Below, one piece after another: positions 23,385-35,193 of a stretch of DNA of 64,000 nucleotides. Within the stretch, counting starts at the first letter, position 1; each line of letters starts with the position of its first letter. This DNA is from Entomortierella parvispora (taxonomy: Eukaryota > Mortierellomycota > Mortierellomycetes > Mortierellales > Mortierellaceae), in contig OY752152.1 of NCBI GenBank assembly GCA_963573315.1, positions 1,161,001-1,225,000 of the forward strand, given 5' to 3'. The notes below the pieces were generated by a model. It saw only the letters and a list, made by a program, of their open reading frames with translations. It made no database searches and was not told the DNA's origin. The translations under genes were made by a program, and so were the position numbers.

Positions 23385-26300
23385 TTATACAAAGACACTG
23401 CTCAATCCTACAGGGTCATCTTTCTCGTTCCGGATTCGAATCTCGTAGCTGTACATTTGGGAGTCGAGGTATGCCAGGTGCAGGATAAAGGACGACGACG
23501 AGGACGCGTTGGACGTCAACGGTCGACCTGGTGTCAACAACGATCCAGTCAAGCCGGCTGCTCTGGTCGATAATGTGGCAGATAGACGCGCTGGCTCGCG
23601 CTCTTGATCTACAGGTGGCGGTGGCCGTGGCTGGAGAGGAGAAATAGATACTCCAAGCAACGGAAATCCATGGGTCTCCAGTCGAGGAAGGTAGCACTCT
23701 GGAAAGAGGACGAACTTGGCTCCACCTATCGTAATGGTATCCTCTGCTCCAATACTGCTAGGATTTGTTGTTGCTCCCTCAGTATTGCTCGTGGACGTTG
23801 GATCAGTTATCTCTGTACTGCCGCTATGATCTGCCGTTTCATGTCCTCGACTGTTACTTCCAAAGCCCGACCCAGCCTTTGCCGTGTTCTTGGAGGGTGG
23901 GTCGTCTAATACCTTCAAGAGTCGAAAAATTGTCACAGACCCCTTTTGACTTGCTGCAACCAAGACTCCAAGCTCAGGGACCAACAGCATCACAAACAGT
24001 CGATCAAAGTGATCTAAATGTCGAACTCTCCTTCCATCTGCTCGAGCGGCGGCGGCGCGCGCGACAGAGAGCGTTTGGAGTAGTGGTATGCCTTGACTGT
24101 TGTGGGTCTTGTAGTAGTTGGTTGACAGAGGATGTGAGTGGGATCTGTTGTTGCCAGACATTCCGTGGTTATGGCTTTCGTCGTTGTCTTCGTAATCATC
24201 CTCATCCTCGCTTTCGGTTTCACCAAAGATCTCTTCAATGGTAAATGCCTCACCCCCCGAGTCAGATTGGGATTCAGCATCTGTGTAAACTTCCGCGTCT
24301 CCTTCATGGTTTGCGATGTAATCCAAGAAGTCGTCAGAACTATTGTCCGAATAAGCATGGTTTCCATCGTCCCCATCGCTATCGTCGTCGTCCTCATCGT
24401 CATTGTTCTCATCCTCGTCACCATCCGCGGTCTGTTCCTGAAGCTGTGTCGCGTTCGAATCTGAAGACGTCCTGTGCCGACCACCAATGCCAGACTCTAC
24501 GTCGTGAGAAACTGACTGCGAAGAGTTCTTGCCCAGCAAGTAGATATTACGCGATGTGGCACAGAGAAGAAGCTCCTTTGGAAATCGTGGTACTGAGTAT
24601 CTTGATGGCCGAGAGACTGAGTTGATGATGACAACCTGCTGTTCCATCTCGATAGTGTCGGAAATATCTTGGCTTTCCTGCAAATGCATCCTTGCCTCTT
24701 GTTCAGTATCAGTTGTATCGACATCCTCCCTCACGGAATTCTGCTCAGCCGATGGGTTTGACTGCGATAATAATGGTTGTGAAAGCTGTTCATATTCTGA
24801 GGAGGATCCTCCAAGGTCCGGCACCTCCATTTCTTCAGCAGGTCGTTTCCGCTTGTATGTTTCTCCTATATTATCTTCAGTAGTTCCACCGCCGTCTTCT
24901 GTTTCAGCACCAATCAGTTCGTCGTCACCATCATCTCCAGTATCGACAGCGGGTTCTCCTCCTTGAGCCCTCTGTTCCCGCCCGCGGTCCTGACCCATGA
25001 CCTCATCTTCCTCCTCTGTGTCGTTTAGATCACTGCTGCTCATGTCCTCCCATTCATCCTCACCGTCGTCGTCATCCATTCCAAAAAGCGCTGCATCCCG
25101 ATCATCCACTTCGTCATGTTCGTTTTCAAGGACTCCAGACTTTTGCTCATCATCGTCAGAGTCTTGCTCGTCGCATGACGTGCCGTTTAATGGGCCAGCA
25201 TACCAGCGGGTCCTGATCATCCTGAAAAAATCGTTTCCTGGAGGTAGTCTCCTCTGTAAATAAGGTGTGGTCGAGAGCGGGTTGTCACGTACGTTCTGCC
25301 CAGGCAACTTTCCAGGTCGCAGATGATCCTTGGGGATAGCCTTGTATTCAGCGCGACTGATTGTTATCCACGCGTCCTCATCGACAAAGCAGACGCCCCA
25401 TCCCCAAAGATTACCGAGAGATTTCTCCTGGATTTGTTTTCCATCAGAGAGACGCCATGTCCTGCAGGTTTGGTCCACAGATGCGGTCGCAATAAAATTT
25501 CCGCAGGGACTGAAGGTGACGGTTGGAATGTTGTGGCCATGTCCCCGTAAGATTTGCTGAGAGGTCCTATCGACAAGCGGTGGAGCAATTCTGGAGGGGG
25601 TAGCAGTGACCTCATTGACAATAGTTCGAGGTGTTGATGATGATTGATCATCGCTTGAGCCCTCGTCCGTGTCGCCTTCTAACAACCTCTGTGTAAGTCG
25701 AGAGTCGATTCCGCAGTGAAACACAGTAACGTTGTGCGCGTTTGATGAGATTGCAATGAGTCGATGTTCCGCATTGATGTCTATGCCCCATGCCGAATCC
25801 GTGACACTAAAAATCCGTATTTTTCTGTTAGAATGCTTGAGACTTGAAGACAAACTCAGGTGTATGCCCAGTAATCTGACCCTCTACCTCAAAAGCAACG
25901 GATCACGTTGCAGGTTCATGGTAAACCAGACACAGACTTCGCCCTGCTCATCTGCCGACACAAGTACCTCTTCCAGACCTAACCGTCCGACTTTTAAGAT
26001 GTTGATGGTCCTGTCCACGAAATCCTGTTGCAGTAGATTTATCAATCTGTCAGCACTGATATACATTTCGTTTGTTTTGGAGAGAGACCCTCGATCCTTA
26101 CATTATCAGTACGGCGTGGATTTAAAAGCTGTCTGACAAAAGTTGGTAGTCCAGAAGGAGTGAGTGTCGAAAAGTGATAGACCATGATATGGGACCCGCA
26201 GCCTGAAGACGCAATGAATAGAAAGAGAAAATAAAACAAGGGTGAGAATCAGATCACCGTCGATGTCTACAAGATACAACATGTTTAGAACATATACCTA

Positions 26301-26595
26301 TGAAAACAATCCTTGGATCATCGCTACTTGACGCCAAAAGGTTCATTCTCTATGTTTTTTTGAGAGGGTCAATGAGAGTTCGTTCCAGAAAGTCATACGA
26401 GTCCAGATCCTAAGTGTTGAGCTCGTATCTGTACCATTGTTGACAAGCCTCTGCATTCTGGTATTGGGTTTCCCTCCAACAAGGCCGTGATCTACAAGAG
26501 CCAAAGAGTGTCGAAAAAGGTTAGATCCATAACAACCGGGAGTTGCTCCATCACTTGCGGCTATGACTTACGGCAAGAGGTCGATAGAGGCCCAT
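23385..26595 (-). CDS. CRT10: CRT10-like WD40 protein
   Basis: Six exons (26595-26572, 26491-26399, 26349-26298, 26202-26102, 26024-25888, 25824-23385) encode 948 residues. The first five exons are tiny and join in frame into a continuous beta-propeller start: ITALLEGNPIPECRG, FIGCGSHIMVYHFSTL, LGLEEVLVSADEQGEVCVW, then TDSAWGIDINAEHRLIA. A recognisable WD40 repeat follows (RGHGHNIPTVTFSPCGNF, ATASVDQTCRTWRL). A long acidic, disordered insert (about residues 350-700) separates this from a last block with LDHFDRLFVMLLVPELGVLVAA. In budding yeast Crt10 represses ribonucleotide reductase genes and is linked to the Rtt101-Mms1 ubiquitin ligase. The family match comes from motif order and layout; a generic WD40 protein is the alternative. 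It is divergent from GET4. Confidence 0.75.
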
Positions 26596-26963
26596 GATGC
26601 CTAATGTCCTATCCTCTGTTTCGAGAGTGAGGAGGTCTTTTTCTCTTCTTGTTGTTCAATGATATCCTGAGTACAAGAGCGGCTCAAGTGTCCTGCGACT
26701 GCAGTGCTGCGCGCGACTATAAGATTGGAGCAATTCAAGCAGCAATGGACAAACAGAGAGGATCTGGTGAAATGTGTGTGCATGCATGCAGCAACTCACG
26801 ACGTCCACGGCCCAAGTGACTGTCCCCCAATCCTCGCTCTTCGCCGAGCCACCGGCGCCTTTCGCTGCTCGAGAAACGAAACGGGCCTGCAGGAGACGCG
26901 AGCGCCTCGCCCTGACTTTACTTTGCTTCACATACCCCATCCCCATCTCCATCTGTTGTTGAA
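26596..26963. promoter_or_regulatory. Bidirectional promoter of CRT10-like gene (-) and GET4 (+)
   Basis: The only sequence between two divergent start codons, 368 bp. It includes a short GCATGCATGCA run near 26782 and a GCCACCGGCGCC block near 26849. No further gene recognised. Confidence 0.5.
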
Positions 26964-28542
26964 ATGTCCGCAAAAGGAACGGCCAAGGTCCTCCACAAGC
27001 TCGAAAAGTCTGTCGGCGAGGGAAACTACTATGAGGCGCACCAGATGTACCGCACCGTCGCCAATCGGTAAGGCTCCAACATCATCGCAACTCACGGACA
27101 TGGCAGGATGAACCATCTCGAGTCAATGCATGAAGTCTTGCCTCGCATTTTGAGCATGTAGTGGATCAGAATACTACACGGTGCTCATCTCAGGGTCTCA
27201 TACCTAATGACATTCTCACTTCTGCCCCGACATTAGCTACGTGAAGGCACAAAACTACAAGGACGCCATTGACCTCCTTCACTCTGGAGCCTTGCTCTTG
27301 CTCAAGCACAAGCAGGTTGGATCAGGAACAGATCTTGGATTATATCTCGTTGAAGTCTACAATCTGGACAAAGTTCCTGTCAGCGAGGAATCACGCGGTA
27401 GGATGACCTCCTTCGAGGAGTGCTGTGGAAAAGGAGGTCCCAACGACGTTGTCAACTAACAGTGGATTAAACATTTTCTGGAACGGGCTATGCATTTTGG
27501 TGTTTGTGTAGATCGCATCTTTGATCTGGCCGAGCTGATGGACGCCGAGAATGGCCAAAGGAAAACGTTCCTGCAGAATGCAATCAGGTAAACAAGATTA
27601 TTCTTGATGGGCTCCAGAGACGAATTGTCAGGAACAGCGCTAACCATTAAAAACAATTGATCCTTTCACCTTCTCAGCTGGTCATCAAGCAACGGCGAGT
27701 ACAAGACTGGAGACCCTCTTCTTCAGCACTTTATTGGATTGATGTTCTGGAGAGGTAATGAACTGAACTCCGTGGCGTTTTGGATTCTCAATCGTGAACT
27801 GGTTCAAGAGTGCTGATGGCTAATTACTCTCATTCTTTTCTCTTGCCTGGGTTTTTGGGAACCGTAAAATGGAAACACGAAACAGAGAAGGAATATGGCA
27901 TGGCCGAGTCGCACTTGTTGGTTGGAACTCAGGAGAGTGCCGAGGCTCTGGGACTCGTTCTCTTTGAGTGGTCAGAGCTAGAGCCCAGCCATGATAAGGG
28001 TGCTTACCTCGCGCGTGGTGTTCTTCAGGAGCTGGCTATGCGCAATCTCAGAGACGCCAACACAGTCTTCAGGATCTTTGTTGAACGTTTGCCAGCAACC
28101 TATCTCGCCGATTCAAAGAAGTCACCCAATGGAACAAAAACCATCCAGACGTTCAAATCCCCACTATTGAACTTGACCCAGTTGACGTTGCTGTCATGCC
28201 AGACTGGCAACCCTTCCATCTTCAAGCAGGTGGCTTCCAAGTACAAGCCTGTCTTGGCCATTGATGATAACTTTGGAGATGTAAGTCCCTGAGTTCAACT
28301 GTACAAGATCTGTGCCCGTGCAGGAGTGCTGACGCATTCTTATTCACCCTCTCGCTCTTCCATAGTTGATGACGGCAATTGGAGAGCGTTTCTTTGGAAT
28401 TCGTGCTCCCAAGCAGGCCAATATGTTGGCCGATCTGATGAGCAGTCTCTTTTCAGGGCCTCCAGCGGGTGGCCCTGCCAGACCAGCCCTTGGCGCAGCT
28501 GGCCAAAGCGTTCCAGAGCCAGCAATTGAGGAAATGGACTAG
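26964..28542 (+). CDS. GET4: GET4 / TRC35, tail-anchored protein targeting factor
   Basis: Six exons (26964-27067, 27237-27397, 27512-27587, 27678-27754, 27886-28280, 28366-28542) encode 329 residues, the same length as animal GET4. Get4 is a cytosolic helical-repeat protein. With Get5 it passes newly made tail-anchored membrane proteins from Sgt2 to the Get3 ATPase. Diagnostic segments are EGNYYEAHQMYRTVANRYV at residues about 18-36, DAIDLLHSGALLLL, the WSSSNGEYKTGDPLLQHFIG block, AYLARGVLQEL, and LTLLSCQTGNPSIFKQVASKY. The last exon carries IGERFFGI and a disordered Pro/Gly-rich tail. Introns are 80-170 bp. The first exon ends after 34 codons, so the start is fixed by the ATG at 26964. Confidence 0.92.
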
Positions 28543-28990
28543 ACTTCAACGTAGAACAGTTGGACACAAACGCCTGAATGATAAAAATACTTTTCAGTGA
28601 GATACTCGACTGCGCCCGGGAAATGTTTCGATCCTGTCACCACTTCCCCACCCAGGGGTGATGGGCAACAAAAATAACATGACTAGCAACAGTGCCCTGA
28701 ACAGCGCAAAGCCGCATGCATGCACGATCTCGGCTTGTTGGCTAGGGATTATGCCCAGATTTAGGATGGCAGTGCCCTGGTCACCCCCTTTTTATTTGCA
28801 TCTTGGCCGAGTAAAAGGCGTTGTCTCGGTGAACTTTCAAACACGTCCAGTCTTCCGCCGCACGATTCAGTTGATCATTCTTTGCCTCCATTCCAATTCC
28901 ACCATTCCTCATTCTTTTTTTCTTTCGTTCTTTCCGATTCTGCATTCACTTTCACGCGCTTACTCTCAAACACACACGCACGAAAAAGGA
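28543..28990. other. Upstream region of the alginate-lyase-like gene; no gene recognised
   Basis: It contains the GET4 3' flank, a near-consensus AT-rich spot (CCTTTTTATTTGC near 28790) and a CT/TTC-rich leader. The downstream frame stays open back to 28658, but the product starts plausibly only at 28991. Confidence 0.5.
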
Positions 28991-30863
28991 ATGGTCCACC
29001 GTTATCGAGGATCGCCCAAACGGGCTCTGACCGTCGTCCTTGGACTGTGCGTCTTCTGCTCCTTGTTCTTAATCACTCCCTACACTACTATCGAGAGAGT
29101 TACCGATGGTCGTCAAACACAAGAAAATGCAGTCTACGACTTTCCTATGGAACCCTCTCCTCGTGGATCCTTTGTATTGAAACAGTCTCCGGAGCAGGGG
29201 GATCTCCGCCTGCAACAGCAAGTCCTTCATGAACATACACCTATTGCAACGAAGGATCAGGACGTCATTCTCAATCTCTTTGGGAACGGCTTGGATACGT
29301 TTTCAGATCCTAAAGACAACCATCAGAATCATGATGACGATGATGACGACGAAGAGGAGGACGATGACGACGATGACGACGACGACGACGACGGTTTGCC
29401 GACAGAATACAGGGATGATCTCTTGCCTTCGGAATCGCGCAAACAGCTCGAATTCAAAATTGGAGCCCAAGCCTTAAACAGCTTTTTAACGTTTTCGGTT
29501 CAGAAAGAGAGAGCAGTCGCTGTGGGGTATATTTTGCGTCAGGCCAACAAGGCGTATCGTAACCAGACAGTGTATTCTGTGGTGGCAAAGCCAAATTCCA
29601 AAATTCCTCCTTCAGGCGATCGGCACGATTACTCCTCGCTGGCTCGATACTTTTGGCGGAACCCCAACACTGATGATGGTCTTCCTTACGTTCGATGGGA
29701 TGGAAAGCCCAACCCGGAAATGGACAGCGTGTGGGACTACCGATTGTTGAGACAGATGTTTCGAGATACCTACTTTTTGGGCCAGGCCTACTTTTGGACT
29801 GGAGATGAACGGTATGCGGAAAAGATTATATATCGGGTCAAGGAGTGGTTCTTGGATGAAGAGACGAAGATGAACCCGAACCTCAAGTATGCAAGTCTGA
29901 TCTTTGGGAATGACCTCGGACGTGCTCAAGGGGTCCTCGATATGTTTAAGGTCTACGCGTAAGGATGACCAACATGATCGCAAACGATACCAGTGCCTAG
30001 AGGTGCTTCATGGATTGATCTAACCCTTTCATTGCACTCCAAATGGTAGAATGTTTGATGCTCTAAGAGCAATTGAAAGGTCTCCGGCCATGTCCACGGA
30101 GCCAACTCTGATTTCAGACCTCCAAATCTGGTTCACAAATTATCTCGATTGGATTGATTCGTCTGTCCAAGCAAACCAAGAGCGCGCGGCCAAGAACAAC
30201 CACGGAACATACTTTACAGTCCAGTATGTCTCCATTCTTGAGTTTCTTGGACGAACGGAAGAGGCGAAGCAGCTTTGTGAAGACGCCAAGGAGACACGAC
30301 TCCGACCCCAGCTTCAGAACGACGGAGCTCAACCTCACGAGACGGCCCGGCCTATCAGTTTCTTTTATTCGACTTTTAACCTCCAGGGATTGATGCTCCT
30401 GGCGATGCAGGCCCAAGTCCATGGTGTCGATCTTTGGCGTTACAAGGCGCCAATGGAAGAATTGGCAGTTCATATCAACAAAAAGACCTCAAAGACACTC
30501 AAGATGGGCGGCGCCACGATCGAGGACGCGGTCTGGTACCTTTCTGATTATGCAACCAGAGCCTTGTCAGAATGGCCATACCCAGATTCGGGCACCAGGA
30601 ACTTGCCGGATGTGCTCAAGATGGCCAAGGTCGCAAGTCTGGTCTATGGGCAGGGACAGAGGCCGTGGAAAAAGATGATTGTGAAACTCGAAGGAAAGAT
30701 TCGTCAAGATAGGTTGGCGAGCAAAGACGGGAGGGATGACCAGGATAACGAAGAGGATGAAAACGATGGAGAGAAAGAGGGACAGAGCGACGAAGATTCC
30801 AATGGGTTCATGTGCGAACTGGGGGTCCTAAGCAAGGGATCGTTGTGGAATTGTTACAAGTAG
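28991..30863 (+). CDS. Membrane-anchored alginate-lyase-like protein
   Basis: Two exons, 28991-29958 and 30050-30863, encode 593 residues. Residues about 12-32 form one hydrophobic helix (ALTVVLGLCVFCSLFLITPY) after a short basic start, as in a type II signal anchor, so the rest should face the secretory lumen or outside. A linker of about 25 nearly pure Asp/Glu residues follows (29335-29393). The domain resembles alginate lyase-type polysaccharide lyases (PF05426): DYSSLARYFWRNPNT, YVRWDGKPNPEMDSVWDY, FFGQAYFW-like FLGQAYFWTG, then NNHGTYFTVQY, a candidate active-site Asn/His region, and PISFFYSTFNLQGLM. A beta-elimination of an acidic polysaccharide is expected from the fold; the real substrate is unknown. 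The C-terminus has a second acidic stretch. Confidence 0.82.
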
Positions 30864-31401
30864 GGTGCCTTTTTTGTATATAGCAATCTATCTTCATAAA
30901 CAATCTTTGATAATTCTTGTCGTCTCGTAATCATTTGGGTTCATTCGGTAGCAACATACGAGTCGCGTCGAATGTCCACGATCCACGGCAACTGAGTTGT
31001 TTTGATTTAGTCTGCATCCCCTCTTCACCATCTTTTATCCCTCCTTACTCTTCATATCGTCGTAGGCGCTCTGATTCTGTAGTGTAAGCCTTGGTCCGAC
31101 GCGACTTTCTACTCCTCACGACACCTTGATTCAATCTCACTGGCTGCCGTTCATGCAGGTAAAAAGGCAGGATAAAAGACGGTGCCTCGCTCGGGCTCTG
31201 TTCTCGTCCCTTCTTTCCCTCGGGCGTCCGATATTAGACCTGACAACGAAATTGAATGAAGCGCGGTGATGCATGTTGTGCGACCATGCATGTCGTCCCT
31301 GCTCTGAGCCAAGAGTCCACTTTCTCAGCCATTCCTTCCATCATCTCATTCTCATCGTGTCTTCATCTCCATTTCCATCCGTCATTTCACCCCTGTCTGC
31401 A
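30864..31401. other. Intergenic; upstream region of the FAD monooxygenase
   Basis: No gene recognised. The last 100 bp are CT-rich (TCATCTC, TTCCATCC), like other leaders in this window. Confidence 0.5.
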
Positions 31402-33356
31402 ATGAACGCCCCTCCCCCACCTTACAGCGTCAATAGTCATCCAAGGGTCCTTATCGCGGGAGCAGGCATCGGGGGGCTGTTCACAGCCATCCTCCTGGAC
31501 CGGGCAGGCATCTCGTACGAGATATTCGAGCGTGCTGCATTCATTAAGCGAACGGGTATGTGTTTTTTTCTTTGAAAAGAGATGACCAGGCATTTCCCTC
31601 TATGCACTTTCAAGCTTACAACCGAGGTCTCATGAGAACCATAGGATCTATCATGGGCTTAAACGCATGTATTCTCCCCGTATTTGAACAATTGGGGCTA
31701 TATGAGGAGCTCAAGGCCATATCTCTTCCCAACCGAGGGGCTGAGATCCTGAACAGCAAGATGGAAAAGATTGGATCCATCGACGCAAGGTTTGTTCAAG
31801 AGCAGTAAGTACCTCTCCAGCCATCTGTTGTTTTATTTGCAAGGCTACTCCTCAAGACTCCATGAGCATTGACTTTGTTGGCGTTAACCATTCCCCCCTA
31901 TCCTTTCATGACGGATGTTATGTATCACTTAAGAACTGGATACGACTACCTGCTGTTCACAAGGCCTCGACTCTATGATCTTCTCGTATCCAAGGTTCCA
32001 GCCGAGAGAATCCATTTTAACAAGCGGGTTGTCTGGGCAGAGCACGTTCCCAATGGCGTGTCTATTCAATGCGAGGATGGGACCAATTATAGCGGAGATA
32101 TGCTGGTAGGGGCAGATGGAGCGTATAGTGCAGTACGGGACGCTCTCTTCAAGACATTGCATTGTGACCATCTACTACCAGCCAAGGACAAGAAGGAGAT
32201 GAACCGAGGATATGTTTGCCTCGTTGGGACAACAAATTCACTCGACCCAGAGAAGAACCTTCTTATCAAAAAGGGGTATTGTGAATACCATCAGATCATT
32301 GGCGAAGGATCACAGTACAGTGTAAGATGCTCAAAATGGCATGCTGCTGTTTCCCAACGTTCCCTGATTCTTATTTCTTTAGCTTCTTGCGCTCTCAGTG
32401 GTCCATCTTCAATGTACCTGAGAATAGAATATGTTTTGCTGTCGTCCGCCAGCTAGAATCAGAGGCTCAGTGCGAAGAGGAAAAATTCAATGGGATCCCG
32501 TGGGAGCCGGAGCGGGCTTTGGAGATGATGCAGGAGATCAAGGACTTTAAGATCCCATATGACCGTACGCTGGGCGATCTCTTTAAGCAAACGCCTCAGG
32601 AGTCAATCTCCCGAGTTTACCTCGAAGACAAACTGTATAAAACTTGGAACCATGATCGGATTGTCCTCATCGGAGATGCAGCCCACAAGGTACAAACATT
32701 TTATGTACGAGGGGATATGTAAGGTAGACAATCACTCATCTCTCCGACACACATGTCCTCCCGGGTATTAGCTTTTACCGAGCGCAGGTCAGGGCGCGAT
32801 TTGTGCAATGCAGGATGCTGTCGTGTTGGTCAATTGCTTACACGAAATGGCGTCTTGGAATGGGCCGGAGATCAAGGCCGCTCTGGATGACTACAAAGAA
32901 CAACGGTACCATTTTGTAATGTCGACGAGACCTAGAGCCGGACTAGATGGGAATCTGACTGACACTCCCTCTCTCTCCTCCCCTTTGTCCTCCTTCTCCG
33001 ATTCCCGCAGTTATCAAGAGGTCAAAATCCAATTCGAAAACAGCCAAAAGAGTGCGGTCTTGTTCCATGGTCAGGTAAAAGCATAGTTGACCCATGGTCT
33101 CTGAAAAAAAAAAGTCGCCTCTATTGTTACAGCCATCCATTTAATTCGAAGATTACTTTGTTGGATAGACGTTTCGAGAAAAACTTGTTCGCAACTGGGT
33201 CTTCAATTGGCTTCCACAGTCCCTGAGAGCAAAGGCCCTTGGTATGTGCACCTTTCATTTTCGCCAAGCCTGATCTGCCTGATCTGTTTTCTCAGTATAT
33301 TGTAGCAAGTACACTCACTATCTCTTTTCTCTTTTCTCAACTGTACCCCCCGCCCC

Positions 33357-33388
<32 letters not shown>

Positions 33389-33517
33389 AGGGATGCAACG
33401 TATCGACCACAAGTTTCGTTCTTACCTTTGGTGCCGAAGCGAGGCACGGGAGTTGTTCAACCACAGGTCCCTTCTAAACGATACAGTGAAAGTGGCAATA
33501 CAGCCGCAGCTTCCTAG
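31402..33517 (+). CDS. FAD-dependent aromatic-type monooxygenase
   Basis: Eight exons (31402-31555, 31645-31804, 31934-32321, 32399-32689, 32772-32905, 33011-33074, 33169-33241, 33387-33517) encode 464 residues. Three flavin motifs are present in order: VLIAGAGIGGLFTAILLDRAG near residue 17 (dinucleotide fold), MLVGADGAYSAVR (DG motif), and IVLIGDAAHK running across a splice into LLPSAGQGA (GD motif). The family hydroxylates or epoxidises small organic substrates with NAD(P)H and O2; the substrate here is unknown. No signal peptide or clear membrane anchor. The last intron ends in a 29-base A run closed by AAAAAG. That acceptor is used because it alone restores the conserved TYRPQVSFLP ending. 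A broken copy of this gene lies 700 bp downstream. Confidence 0.87.
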
Positions 33518-34215
33518 TCAATGGTGACATACCCTCAGGACTCATCATACACAATATACCCTCTCAATTGGCGAAGAATCTTGTCCCTGTCATCTGTGAT
33601 CCAAATGTTTTGACTGATGAGAAGAAGCTGCACAAGCGCAGCGGGAGAGGAAGCAATTATTTCTTCATGGCTCAGATGGTCAGTTGAAGACGTCCACTGG
33701 GGAGCAGCAATGTCGACCGCTAGAAAAGTGATGAGAAGGTAGACTCCCATGGGGGAAAAAAAAGTTTGTCGGTAAACTGCCTCTTTGACTCTAAACCTTT
33801 TTGGCTTTTGACGTCCAGCGCATTGACGGCGATTGAGTCAACGTTCGCGTTTGATTCTCGCGTATCGAGCTTAAGCCGCGACAAACGGACGTTAATGCTA
33901 TTGCGCCTTCCTTCTTGCCAGAGAGCGGGCTGGGGGCTGAGGCTGGGGCTTGGGCGAGTCGAGCCAAGGCAACACGATTCATTGAATCAAGGGAGGATGG
34001 CCGCTTCCCTTTGTTCTTTTATCATGCAGTGGACTAAAGGATCAATTTGCGGACAAACAATAGCCAACAGCACATTCATTCCACGGAATTCATTCATTCG
34101 TTCGCCTCATTTCTCTCGGAATGAACCTTATCGAGCGGACAAGAGTACCGACAAGCTGGGCGAGACTGCCAGAGAGCGCCTATCCCACCATCCTTTGGTC
34201 AGTGATAGCAAGAGC
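33518..34215. other. Spacer between the FAD monooxygenase and its broken copy
   Basis: No gene recognised. The frame of the broken copy is open back to 33766, but the residues before 34216 do not resemble the intact protein. Confidence 0.5.
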
Positions 34216-34920
34216 CCCCGTGTCCTCATCGCGGGTGCAGGGCTCGGAGGACTCTTTCTCGCTATTCTACTCGATCGCGCCGGGATCCCCTATGAAATCT
34301 TTGAGCGTATGTCAGAAATCAAGTCGCTTGACTCTGTCATAGGTCTTAGCTCGTGCATCCTACCTGTATGGTGGCAGTTGGGTATCGAGCAGGAGTTGGA
34401 CGCCATCACCCCGCCAAACACGTCACTTCAGATCGTGTATGGATCCATGGAGAAAGTGGCCACTTTGGACTCCAGGAACCAACGCGAATCTGTAAGCTGA
34501 TTCTTGACATTTAGAGTATATACTGTTCAGTGTTTTCCATTGAGACTTATACTCAGAGAAGGTTGTGCGACACATTGTTCTGAAATGGCTTCCTCAAAGT
34601 ATCAAAGACAGGGCCATGAGTAAGTGAGTAGCGATCTTCAGTCTGTCTCCAATAACTCTTTTCCTTCCTGGCTCTTATGTTTAACTGAAATTTTTTCAAC
34701 ATCTAGGAAAAACACAAAAGTCAAAGGAGCGTCTTACCGACCCCAAATTGCATTCTTGCCTATGGCGCCTAGGCGGGGATCAAGCTCCAGAAGCCGTCAT
34801 GGCGTTACGAGGAGGAGCAGCGAAAGAAAAGGAACTGGAAAAAGAAGCCGTGATTGTCGAATCCATCACAGTTTGAATTCACCTGCTGCATGCACTCGCT
34901 GTATGAGAGAAGTGATCTAG
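34216..34920 (+). pseudogene. Internally deleted copy of the FAD monooxygenase
   Basis: The first part reads PRVLIAGAGLGGLFLAILLD and continues through the match to exon 2 of the intact gene (IGLSSCILPVWWQLG, YGSMEKVATLDSR). It then jumps at about 34490-34560 to the equivalents of exons 7 and 8 (LKWLPQSIKDRAM, SYRPQIAFLPMAPRRG). Everything corresponding to exons 3-6 is missing, including the DG and GD flavin motifs. The exon 1/exon 2 junction is fused without an intron. The remaining splice sites do not join in one frame, so no functional product is expected. The C-terminal part is diverged and Arg/Ser-rich. Confidence 0.75.
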
Positions 34921-35193
34921 TATAACCAGAAAGAAGAAAGCACCTCTGGTCTGCCCATGTGTCAGTTTCTCAAAGCGTTTGTGAATTACATCAACGTTTC
35001 TTTATCCCCCGCTGCTTGTAAGACAGTTAAACAGTTCTCTCCCATCCTTTCTTCTTAGTCCCTGATCTGAATTGCTCCTTCATACATCGTGGATTTGGAA
35101 AGCCAGACTGTTCTTATAATCATCGTCAATAACACTAGTGGCGATATACCATACAGAAAGTCCTTTTAGACAGAGGAGTATGACGACCTCACG

